5,153 nt of DNA. Source: Spirochaetaceae bacterium. GTDB lineage: Bacteria > Spirochaetota > Spirochaetia > DSM-27196 > Salinispiraceae. Shown here in pieces: positions 1 through 5,153 of this stretch; positions within the stretch are counted from its first letter, which is position 1, and each line of letters starts with the position of its first letter. The notes below the pieces were generated by a model, which was not told the origin of the DNA, did not search any database, and saw nothing but the letters and a program-made list of their open reading frames with translations. The stretch is taken from NCBI GenBank assembly GCA_007129335.1, contig SKVS01000083.1:1-5153 (forward strand). Direction: 5' to 3'. A program made the translations under genes and the position numbers.

Positions 1-641
1 AAACAATAATGAGTCGAAACCTCTTCATGGTACAAACCACGACCCCTGTAACCGATGCTCAGGAACTCATACGCCGGGAACACATACATCACCTTCCGGT
101 CCTGGATCAGCACAACAAGAAACTTGTGGGAATTGTCAGCGAAAAGGACCTGCTGTACGCATCGCCTTCTCCTGCGTCTACCCTTGATGTGTACGAAATG
201 GCCCGACTGCTGTCGAAGCTCACGGTTACCAAGGTTATGACGAAAAAAGTGTTAACCGCCACCCCGAAAGATTTGGTAGAAGACGCCGCCCGAACCATGG
301 TGGACAACGATATCAGCTGTCTGCCCGTTGTGGATGCCGACGGATACCCCGTGGGAATCGTTACCGAGTCGGATATTTTTAAGCTCTTTATCGATTTGTT
401 CGGCACCCGGGAAAAGGGCCTGCGGGCAACCCTGCGAATCCCCGAGGAAGCGGGCGAACTGGCCAAGCTCGGACAGGATGTTACCAGCCATGGAGGAAAT
501 ATTGTTTCCATTGGAACCTGGCCGGGGGATAAGCCTACCAACGCAGTGTGTATTATGAAGGTAACCGGAATGGACAAGGACAGGTTTATTGCATCGGTCT
601 CTGCCCATATTCTGGAAGTAATCGATATACGGGAAACCTGA
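1..641 (+). CDS. CBS-CBS-ACT domain protein, AcuB-like (5' end outside window)
   Basis: Small cytoplasmic regulatory protein. Residues are counted from the ATG at 9. CBS domain 1 covers about 1-55, with the ligand-loop motif GIVSEKD at 41-47. CBS domain 2 covers about 71-130, with GIVTESD at 116-122. An ACT-like domain covers about 138-205. CBS pairs usually bind adenine nucleotides and ACT domains bind small ligands such as amino acids. This domain order and length match Bacillus AcuB (about 214 residues). The ATG at 9 is probably not the start: it lies in the 'IMSRN' motif, which in CBS proteins sits five to eight residues after the true N-terminus, and the frame is open to the window edge (codons for T and I precede it). 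The true start is therefore probably a few codons upstream. The TGA stop abuts the next gene, suggesting one transcript and translational coupling. The family is clear; the ligand and the controlled process are not visible, and a role in acetoin use is not implied. Confidence 0.9.
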   Translation, partial: TIMSRNLFMVQTTTPVTDAQELIRREHIHHLPVLDQHNKKLVGIVSEKDLLYASPSPASTLDVYEMARLLSKLTVTKVMTKKVLTATPKDLVEDAARTMVDNDISCLPVVDADGYPVGIVTESDIFKLFIDLFGTREKGLRATLRIPEEAGELAKLGQDVTSHGGNIVSIGTWPGDKPTNAVCIMKVTGMDKDRFIASVSAHILEVIDIRET

Positions 642-2111
642 GTGGCCGATATTCTGCCTCCAGCCCCCAAGATCTTGGTCCCCAGAAGGCTCTGCTTGGT
701 CGTGCTGGGTTTGATTCTTCTGCTCCCCCATGTTCTTCTTGCCCGCGACTGGGTACCGCCCCGGGATCCTCCGGCCCATATGGTTTATTTTAAAAGCGAC
801 ACCTGCCCCAACTGTGTCCGCCAGCAGCGATTCCTGGACCAGCTTCAACAGACCTACCCGAATCTCCGCATTCACACGGTGGATGTAAACCGGGAAACCG
901 GTTTGTGGGCCGAGTACCGCACCCGCAATGGGGTCACCAGCCCGGGCATTCCCCGCACGGTTATTGGGGACCTTACCTTCATTGGATTTGCCTCCGAGAC
1001 GGGACCCCTGGAATATATTGGTCCCTATCAGGCGTATTTTGGATTCCAAAGCCAGCTGCTGGATGCGGTGCTGGATGTCATGAACCGGGAGCTCAGCCAA
1101 TCTGGGGTTCCGGGATCTGAGGGAAATAGGGCAGGGTTGCTCACCGATTCTTATCTGGGGTCTGAGGCTACCCGGCCCCTGACCACGAGGCCGGCATATT
1201 GGTTTGCTTGGTTGGCTGTTCTTGGGGTTTATGGGGTTGCGTATTTCCTTCTTGGATTCCCGAAGGGTCGGGTTGGGGGGCATTTGTGGCTTGCAGGTTT
1301 TCTTGGACTGGTGGTTCTCGGCGGGTTTGTTTCTATTTTTTTGACTCCTCCAGGGGTCATTCGCCAAGCCAGCCAGGCCCTGCCCTTTCCTCTGTTTGTG
1401 GCTGCCATTGCCCTGGCTGACGGGTTTAATCCCTGTGCCTTTACGGTGCTTGCAATACTCTTATCCCTGCTGACCCACACCAAAAAGCGCAGCCACATGG
1501 TTCTCATTGGGGGCATTTTTATTGGGGCCTCAGCCCTGGTGTATTTTGGGTTTATTATGATTATGGTTTTAGCCGGTTCCCTTGCCCTGGAACGGTTCGG
1601 CCCGGTATTGTTGATTATTCTGGGGCTCATGATTCTGGGAGCGGGTATTCTTCATTTGAAGGACTTTTTCTGGTTCAAGGCAGGACCGTCCCTTTCCATT
1701 TCCCAAAAGAATCAAAAAATCATCCATTCCCGGTCAAGGGCAATTGTACAGAAGCTGCAGAATCCCGGCATGGGACGGAGGAATCTTGCGGCGGCTCTGG
1801 GGGGTACGGTAATTCTTGCCCTGTTCGTGAACCTGGTGGAGCTGGGCTGCACGGCCATGCTGCCCGCGGTGTACATGGCCACCCTGGTATCCCGGTATTC
1901 CGGTTTACCTGCCTATGTCTTTTGGACCGGGATCTATGCGTTGGTGTACATTATTCCCTTGCTGGTCATTTTGGCAGGATTTGTGTATTCCTTCAGCTCT
2001 GCCCGGTTGAGTCAGACCCAGGGACGGGTGCTCAAGCTGGCTGCAGGCTTGTTCCTTTTGTTCTTTGGTTTGCTCATGATTCTGCGGCCCGAACTCATTT
2101 TGTTGGCCTAG
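642..2111 (+). CDS. Secreted thioredoxin-fold / DsbD-CcdA-type transmembrane thiol-disulfide reductase
   Basis: Membrane electron relay of 489 residues. The N-terminus has an Arg-rich stretch and a hydrophobic core at 16-33 ending LLA before RDW, a signal peptide. A thioredoxin/glutaredoxin-like domain follows (about 45-150) with redox motif CPNC at 55-58 and a probable cis-proline at P104 (GIPRT). About eight membrane segments follow: roughly 186-205, 214-233, 248-277, 286-312, 318-337, 382-415, 424-450 and 463-488. Two single membrane cysteines, C265 in DGFNPCAF and C403 in ELGCTAMLP, match the Cys pair of DsbD/CcdA cores. Known family logic: the membrane pair takes electrons from cytoplasmic thioredoxin and passes them to the periplasmic pair, which reduces disulfides or supports cytochrome c maturation; the client here is unknown. 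The order (thioredoxin domain first) differs from classical DsbD. Start: the GTG directly after the previous stop has a weak GGGA 7 nt upstream; the TTG at 675 would also leave a good signal peptide. No ATG precedes residue 47, which lies past the signal peptide. Confidence 0.88.
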   Translation: MADILPPAPKILVPRRLCLVVLGLILLLPHVLLARDWVPPRDPPAHMVYFKSDTCPNCVRQQRFLDQLQQTYPNLRIHTVDVNRETGLWAEYRTRNGVTSPGIPRTVIGDLTFIGFASETGPLEYIGPYQAYFGFQSQLLDAVLDVMNRELSQSGVPGSEGNRAGLLTDSYLGSEATRPLTTRPAYWFAWLAVLGVYGVAYFLLGFPKGRVGGHLWLAGFLGLVVLGGFVSIFLTPPGVIRQASQALPFPLFVAAIALADGFNPCAFTVLAILLSLLTHTKKRSHMVLIGGIFIGASALVYFGFIMIMVLAGSLALERFGPVLLIILGLMILGAGILHLKDFFWFKAGPSLSISQKNQKIIHSRSRAIVQKLQNPGMGRRNLAAALGGTVILALFVNLVELGCTAMLPAVYMATLVSRYSGLPAYVFWTGIYALVYIIPLLVILAGFVYSFSSARLSQTQGRVLKLAAGLFLLFFGLLMILRPELILLA

Positions 2112-2132
2112 GGTTTCTTGAAATGCATCGGC

Positions 2133-2172
2133 ATCGATCCTGGAAAAAGAGGTGAACATAGGCAGGATTGAT
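2133..2172 (+). promoter_or_regulatory. Possible leader hairpin upstream of the 2217 gene
   Basis: ATCGATCCTG (2133-2142) can pair with CAGGATTGAT (2163-2172) to give a 10-bp RNA stem with one G-U pair and a 20-nt loop. The loop contains AGAGGTG, which looks like a ribosome-binding site but has no convincing gene directly behind it. No T-run follows, so it is not a terminator. A stem of this size can arise by chance in 5 kb, so its role is speculative. Apart from this hairpin and the AAAGGA site, I see nothing definite in the 105-bp gap. Confidence 0.25.
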
Positions 2173-2201
2173 ACAGGCGTACAAGAACAACAATACCAAA
2201 C

Positions 2202-2207
2202 AAAGGA
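2202..2207 (+). promoter_or_regulatory. Candidate ribosome binding site for the 2217 gene
   Basis: AAAGGA ends 9 nt before the TTG at 2217 and 15 nt before the in-frame ATG at 2223. It is the only Shine-Dalgarno-like site well placed for an early start, so it is the reason to favour TTG 2217 over the ATGs at 2256 and 2298. Confidence 0.35.
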
Positions 2208-2216
2208 AAAAACCTG

Positions 2217-3350
2217 TTGCGCATGGTTCCATGCTCGACTACTATAAACATTACCATGAGTACAACAGCCTCATCCCGGGGAGTTCTGGACATTCCAATG
2301 CGTCTCATTTTTACCGAAGACGGGGTGCATTATTTTACCAGCCAGAATCGCAAAATCAGCCGGTTCAAATTATCTGACGGGGTGGAAGAGTACGGTATTC
2401 ATGTGGTGGATTTTTCCCCTTCTACCATTCAGCGCATGCAGCTGTTGGGATACCTGAGCAAAATTGAACTACCCCTGGCCGAGGTTATATCCAAACGGAA
2501 AGGAATAATTGACCTGGTCAAACTTTTGACCTACGGTATGCTCTATCGGCAATTCGACACCAATGTCATGGCGGCGGTAGTGGAATCGGACATGATCAAG
2601 CATTGGAACCGGCATAATATTAAGAATCCCATCGATTACAAGACGAAAATTAACGCATCCCTTCTGCGGGATTTTCTGGCAAAGCACAAAGATGGCATTC
2701 AGGAAATGAAAAACATCATATTGGAGCCTGTTCACGAGTCCATCCGGTTGAATGAGCATCTTCAGGATGAGGAGAAAAAGGTACACCAGTTTCTTGCGGA
2801 GAAATTTCTGGACACCCTCAATCCTCTGGTATTCTTTGTGCTGACAATCCACCAGGGAAGCACGGGCTACTTTCAGCTCATCCGCCAAATCCAGGGGCAG
2901 CTCGCCACTGCAATGGAGCGTTCCTCAATTCCCGAATATCTTGCCCTTATGATGGTTGAGCTCTTGGTTTCCATGAGTATGGATGCTCTTGCTGCCACCT
3001 ACCATCCTGCCTTTCTGCGGGATGATAATATTTATGTGTTGTGCCGCCTGAGCAAGCGGAGACCCGAAGCGGGTGACCGGGCAAAAATGCATTTCATGAT
3101 CAGCAACAAGAAACACGGGTTCGACGAGTTCCGCAAGAAAATCAACCACCGCATTTCCACCAACATTACCGGTAAAAGCCTGAAAGACTTTTACGAGAAT
3201 ACCCCTTCGGGTGAACAGATGAACCTGGGATTGTATTACCTGTCTTACCTCAGCGAAGCCTGCCGCAAGGTTGGTATTAACTTTGAAAGTTTTGTGAACC
3301 GGGTGGAATCCATAGAGCAAACAACCATTCATATTGTTTTGACTATGTAG
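2217..3350 (+). CDS. Unrecognised soluble protein; C-terminus resembles a degenerate GHKL ATPase domain
   Basis: I do not recognise this gene by name. It predicts 377 residues from TTG 2217, with no signal peptide or membrane segment, so it is probably cytoplasmic. The middle (about 150-235) is helical and charged. From about 240 the pattern loosely follows a histidine-kinase-type ATPase: EYLALMMVELLVSMSMDALA (240-259) in the place of the N-box helix, MHFMISNKKHGFDEF (291-305) in the place of the D-x-G box, then NLGLYYLSYLSEACRKVGI (336-354) and the terminal strand TTIHIVLTM (369-377), like the G2 box and final strand. The N-box Asn and the Asp of the D-x-G box are absent, so ATP binding is doubtful. 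Start is uncertain: TTG 2217 has AAAGGA 9 nt upstream; ATG 2256 gives a natural MSTT N-terminus but no ribosome site; ATG 2298 is also possible. Being a gene is well supported by length and protein-like composition; the fold is inference. Confidence 0.85.
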   Translation: MRMVPCSTTINITMSTTASSRGVLDIPMRLIFTEDGVHYFTSQNRKISRFKLSDGVEEYGIHVVDFSPSTIQRMQLLGYLSKIELPLAEVISKRKGIIDLVKLLTYGMLYRQFDTNVMAAVVESDMIKHWNRHNIKNPIDYKTKINASLLRDFLAKHKDGIQEMKNIILEPVHESIRLNEHLQDEEKKVHQFLAEKFLDTLNPLVFFVLTIHQGSTGYFQLIRQIQGQLATAMERSSIPEYLALMMVELLVSMSMDALAATYHPAFLRDDNIYVLCRLSKRRPEAGDRAKMHFMISNKKHGFDEFRKKINHRISTNITGKSLKDFYENTPSGEQMNLGLYYLSYLSEACRKVGINFESFVNRVESIEQTTIHIVLTM

Positions 3351-3367
3351 ACTATATAGACTATATA
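3341..3367 (+). repeat. 9-bp tandem repeat across the stop codon
   Basis: Three head-to-tail 9-bp units, GACTATGTA then GACTATATA twice (3341-3349, 3350-3358, 3359-3367), with a fourth weak unit GAGTGTACA at 3368-3376 (6 of 9 matching). The period is three codons, so the upstream gene's TAG at 3348-3350 is repeated in frame at 3357-3359 and 3366-3368. Confidence 0.85.
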
Positions 3368-3472
3368 GAGTGTACAGAAGAATGTAAAACACACCATATT
3401 TCGGGGTGCATCATAAAAACCCCCACCATTGGTGGGGGCGGTTTATGCTTTTTTACAAGCTTTGGTACACTC
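3368..3472. repeat. Imperfect 22-bp inverted repeat flanking the terminator
   Basis: The left arm is 3368-3389 and the right arm 3451-3472. Outer 8 bp are perfect (GAGTGTAC with GTACACTC) and inner 6 bp are perfect (GTAAAA with TTTTAC). Four of the eight central positions also match, giving 18 of 22. The 61 bp between the arms hold the terminator hairpin and a weak CACC/GGTG hairpin (3392-3408). The trinucleotide ATA flanks both sides (3365-3367 and 3473-3475), which could be a target duplication but is too short to rely on. It could be a small mobile palindromic element or just an extended RNA structure. Confidence 0.5.
3412..3454. terminator. Bidirectional rho-independent terminator between convergent genes
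   Basis: A GC-rich 8-bp stem CCCCCACC (3420-3427) with GGTGGGGG (3431-3438) closes on the loop ATT. An outer 6-bp stem CATAAA (3412-3417) with TTTATG (3442-3447) extends it across a small internal loop. On the plus strand a T6 run follows at 3449-3454. On the minus strand the stem is followed directly by TTTTTAT (complement of 3413-3419). It therefore serves both the plus-strand gene ending at 3350 and the minus-strand gene ending at 3492. Confidence 0.9.
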
Positions 3473-3491
3473 ATAACGGGTGCATGTGGAA

Positions 3492-4031
3492 TTACTTATA
3501 TCGGTACCGGAAACCTATTTGGGGCAGGAGGATGAAGTCAAATTTCGTAAGCTCATTTGGAGTGTAACCTATACCGTTTACCAATCCAACGGGAATAGAA
3601 AAATGGCTGAACAGAATAGTCTCAATGCCTATTCCTACACCAATGCCAAAGGCTGGATCGAATCTTCCGCTATCGAGGTCAATTGAACCACCGTGGAACC
3701 CGGCACCATAGATATAAAGCTGGCCGGAAAGCCATTCGTTGGCATTATTACCAAAAATAGATCGTTGATACTCTGCACCTACATTGTACCGTATATCACT
3801 GCCGTACGAAGGCAGGATGCCTGCGGTTACCTGAAAACCATTGGCTCCCATCCATTGTTGGTAGCTCAGGCCAATGCCCGACAGAGCGCCAGCCTGAAAA
3901 CCCAGCGACTTGTTGTTGATAAGGTACACCGGAGTATTACTGTCCCCGGAATCAGCCATAAGTCCAATGGGCACGAATGCCAGGAGTCCCGCAACAAGCA
4001 TGAAGCGGGATAGAAATGTTCGTATTCTCAT
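3492..4031 (-). CDS. Small outer-membrane beta-barrel protein
   Basis: Secreted protein of 179 residues from the ATG at 4031. The N-terminus MRIRTFLSRF, the hydrophobic core at 11-24 and GLMA before DSGDS form a standard signal peptide, with cleavage near residue 26. The mature part, about 153 residues, is rich in Gly, Tyr, Phe and alternating polar/hydrophobic stretches (for example 42-58, 65-92, 101-115, 126-150, 164-179) and ends in the aromatic-basic strand GFRYRYK, all typical of a small 8-to-10-strand outer-membrane barrel. There are no cysteines. The in-frame ATG at 4082 would add 17 residues, MNTNSVVVFQKSCIFII, before the signal peptide; I prefer 4031 for the signal, although neither start has a clear Shine-Dalgarno site. 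It lies 55 bp downstream of the transporter on the same strand, so shared transcription is likely. Specific function (porin, adhesin or structural) cannot be told. Confidence 0.85.
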   Translation of the reverse strand: MRIRTFLSRFMLVAGLLAFVPIGLMADSGDSNTPVYLINNKSLGFQAGALSGIGLSYQQWMGANGFQVTAGILPSYGSDIRYNVGAEYQRSIFGNNANEWLSGQLYIYGAGFHGGSIDLDSGRFDPAFGIGVGIGIETILFSHFSIPVGLVNGIGYTPNELTKFDFILLPQIGFRYRYK

Positions 4032-4033
4032 AA

Positions 4034-4045
4034 TTATAAATATAC
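4034..4045 (-). promoter_or_regulatory. AT-rich -10-like element before the barrel gene
   Basis: Read on the minus strand, TATATTTATAAT lies just before the ATG at 4031. TATATT ends 7 nt before the ATG, and the following TATAAT ends 1 nt before it. At 17 bp upstream of TATATT the best -35 is GTGGTA, which fits poorly (3 of 6). A promoter inside the 55-bp gap is possible and would give a leaderless or nearly leaderless message. The element could also simply be AT-rich spacer. Confidence 0.25.
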
Positions 4046-4086
4046 AGCTCTTTTGAAAAACTACCACAGAATTTGTATTCATGTGA

Positions 4087-5153
4087 TCATTTTGCCGGTT
4101 TCATTTCCAGCTTGGTCCAGCGGGCTACCAGAGTGGTAAGTAAACTGGAGGTCAGGGTATCCAGGGTGACTCCAATGGCAATGAGAAAGGGTGCTGCTGG
4201 CAGAAGAATAAGGAAGCCCTCCTCAAGTCCCTGGCCGTACCACTGGGAAATGAGGGACAATCCCACCAGCACACCCATTGCCGGTACCCCAATAAGGAGG
4301 AAGGAGGCTCCAAAACTGGCTCCCAGCACCCAGAGGTACTGCATCAGGGTCAGTTCAAGGCTGCTGTAGGACTGGAGAATGACCAGAAAGCTTACTGCAA
4401 TGACCATGGCAGTTCCCGAGCGGGCAAACATCATGGTGAACGAATAGGTAGGAGAGCCAATTTTCCTGGGTACGAGGTGATTATCCCGGCCGAACCGGTA
4501 CAGGAAGGGCAGGGTAAAATAGGTGTCTCCTGAAAGAAGGCCTACCACCATGGGCAGAATTGCTCCGCGCAACCAGGGAAAGGGATTTTTCCGGCCGCCC
4601 AGGAAGTACAGGATCGCCGGATAAATCACAATGGCCAGGACCAGGAACAATCCAATGAGAATGAACAGGAGCTCCAGGAACAGGTCCAAATCGCTTGAGC
4701 CGCGAAGTTGGAGCATGCGGAATCCCCCAAGGGCACCCAAGCCAATGATCATGGCTTCTATAATGTAGTAATTTATGCGGAAAAATATGCGGCTGAGACT
4801 GTCGAACAGTTCAATGCTGGGATTAGCATGGACCTTGGGATAGTGGAAAGCAAGCCCAACCAGGAATGCACCGACCAACAGGGGAAGCAAATATCCTGCA
4901 TTGCTCACGAAAACTGCGAACATGTTCGGGGGAAACAGCTGTTCAATGAGTTGGAGGGCTGTGGGCAGGGCCAGGGGATCGGTTTCCTTTATAATAATGG
5001 GAACCCGGTCCGGTTGGAGAATGAGTACGCCTAGAACTCCCGTAACTACGGTGAGGAGGGATGCCAGGGGAATGGTTGCGGTGAGCATTAATCCTGCCTG
5101 GTGCAGTTTTGTTTCCAGCCAAAGTTCGTAAACCGCTAATGCGGTGCTGAAAA
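4087..5153 (-). CDS. Divergent SDF-family symporter (dicarboxylate/amino acid:cation type), N-terminus outside window
   Basis: Inner-membrane transporter with 354 residues visible. The frame is open from the ATG at 5088 back to the right edge, and the extra residues (FSTALAVYELW...) look like SDF membrane segment 2, so the ATG at 5088 is internal and the true start lies outside the window. Numbered from that ATG, hydrophobic segments lie near 2-24, 66-83, 105-125 and 136-163. These are followed by a hairpin with GLLSGDTYFTLP (183-194) at the place of the Ser-rich HP1 motif, a segment with FARSGTAM (221-228) at the place of the NMDGT motif, a hairpin containing GVPAMG (267-272), and a last helix TLDTLTSSLLTTLVAR (308-323). 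Family members couple Na+ or H+ to uptake of C4-dicarboxylates, glutamate or neutral amino acids. The replaced NMDGT and the last helix lacking the usual Arg/Asn/Asp set suggest a different substrate or ion coupling; this alignment is by eye. The stop is 55 bp before the barrel gene. Confidence 0.85.
   Translation of the reverse strand, partial: FSTALAVYELWLETKLHQAGLMLTATIPLASLLTVVTGVLGVLILQPDRVPIIIKETDPLALPTALQLIEQLFPPNMFAVFVSNAGYLLPLLVGAFLVGLAFHYPKVHANPSIELFDSLSRIFFRINYYIIEAMIIGLGALGGFRMLQLRGSSDLDLFLELLFILIGLFLVLAIVIYPAILYFLGGRKNPFPWLRGAILPMVVGLLSGDTYFTLPFLYRFGRDNHLVPRKIGSPTYSFTMMFARSGTAMVIAVSFLVILQSYSSLELTLMQYLWVLGASFGASFLLIGVPAMGVLVGLSLISQWYGQGLEEGFLILLPAAPFLIAIGVTLDTLTSSLLTTLVARWTKLEMKPAK

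Noticed and set aside
1224..1280. G-rich tract (GGGG, GGGG, GGG, GGG, GGGGGG) as a possible G-quadruplex
   Set aside because: A canonical four-run arrangement needs one loop of about 28 nt or a zero-length loop. The G/T bias is explained by codons for membrane-segment Gly, Val, Leu and Trp.
252..1367. Long minus-strand open frame (371 codons) across the first two plus-strand genes
   Set aside because: It overlaps two clear domain-containing genes, and its translation is low-complexity in Pro, Asn and Gly with no recognisable domain; it is a shadow of the coding strand.
2125..2136. Direct repeat GCATCG-GCATCG
   Set aside because: Only two copies of 6 bp, with no further copies or structure nearby.
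2168..2196. TTGATA as a -35 box for a promoter in the 2112-2216 gap
   Set aside because: The hexamer at 17-bp spacing is CAATAC, which matches the -10 consensus at only two positions.
2168..2377. Short plus-strand frame from TTG 2168, preceded by AGGTGA
   Set aside because: The spacing is too long (about 12 nt), the product has no protein-like pattern, and it overlaps the better-supported 2217 gene out of frame.
2925..3392. Minus-strand open frame of 155 codons opposite the unknown gene
   Set aside because: Its N-terminus (LLYTLYSLYSLHS) is just the antisense of the 9-bp tandem repeat, and the rest mirrors the plus-strand codons.

Overview
This window shows ordinary diderm bacterial chromosome with near-balanced base composition. 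It holds five protein genes in two convergent groups. The outer-membrane-barrel protein with a signal peptide and the periplasmic thiol-redox protein both imply two membranes. The style of the short barrel protein and the divergent SDF transporter would fit a free-living spirochaete, but that placement is a low-confidence inference. No rRNA, tRNA, CRISPR array, transposase or phage gene is visible.

Plus strand, 1-3350. The first gene is cut by the left edge and encodes a CBS-CBS-ACT protein of the AcuB type, a small cytoplasmic nucleotide or ligand sensor. Its TGA stop is followed at once, in the same frame, by the GTG of a 489-residue secreted thioredoxin-fold plus DsbD/CcdA-type membrane protein. 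That protein probably carries electrons from cytoplasmic thioredoxin to the periplasm. After a 105-bp gap comes a soluble protein of about 377 residues that I do not recognise; its last 140 residues resemble a worn-down GHKL (histidine-kinase-type) ATPase domain.

Minus strand, 5153-3492. A divergent SDF-family (sodium:dicarboxylate/amino-acid symporter) transporter is cut by the right edge; its reading frame is open to the end of the window, so the ATG at 5088 is internal. It is followed by a 179-residue secreted beta-barrel outer-membrane protein, probably in the same transcript.

The convergent junction, 3341-3491, is the most structured non-coding stretch. It has a 9-bp tandem repeat that places three in-frame TAG codons at the end of the upstream gene, an imperfect 22-bp inverted repeat (18 of 22 matched), and between its arms a strong bidirectional terminator hairpin. 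I see no clear novel multi-gene system. The best leads are the unrecognised gene, the inverted-repeat element around the terminator, and the transporter with a replaced substrate-binding motif.
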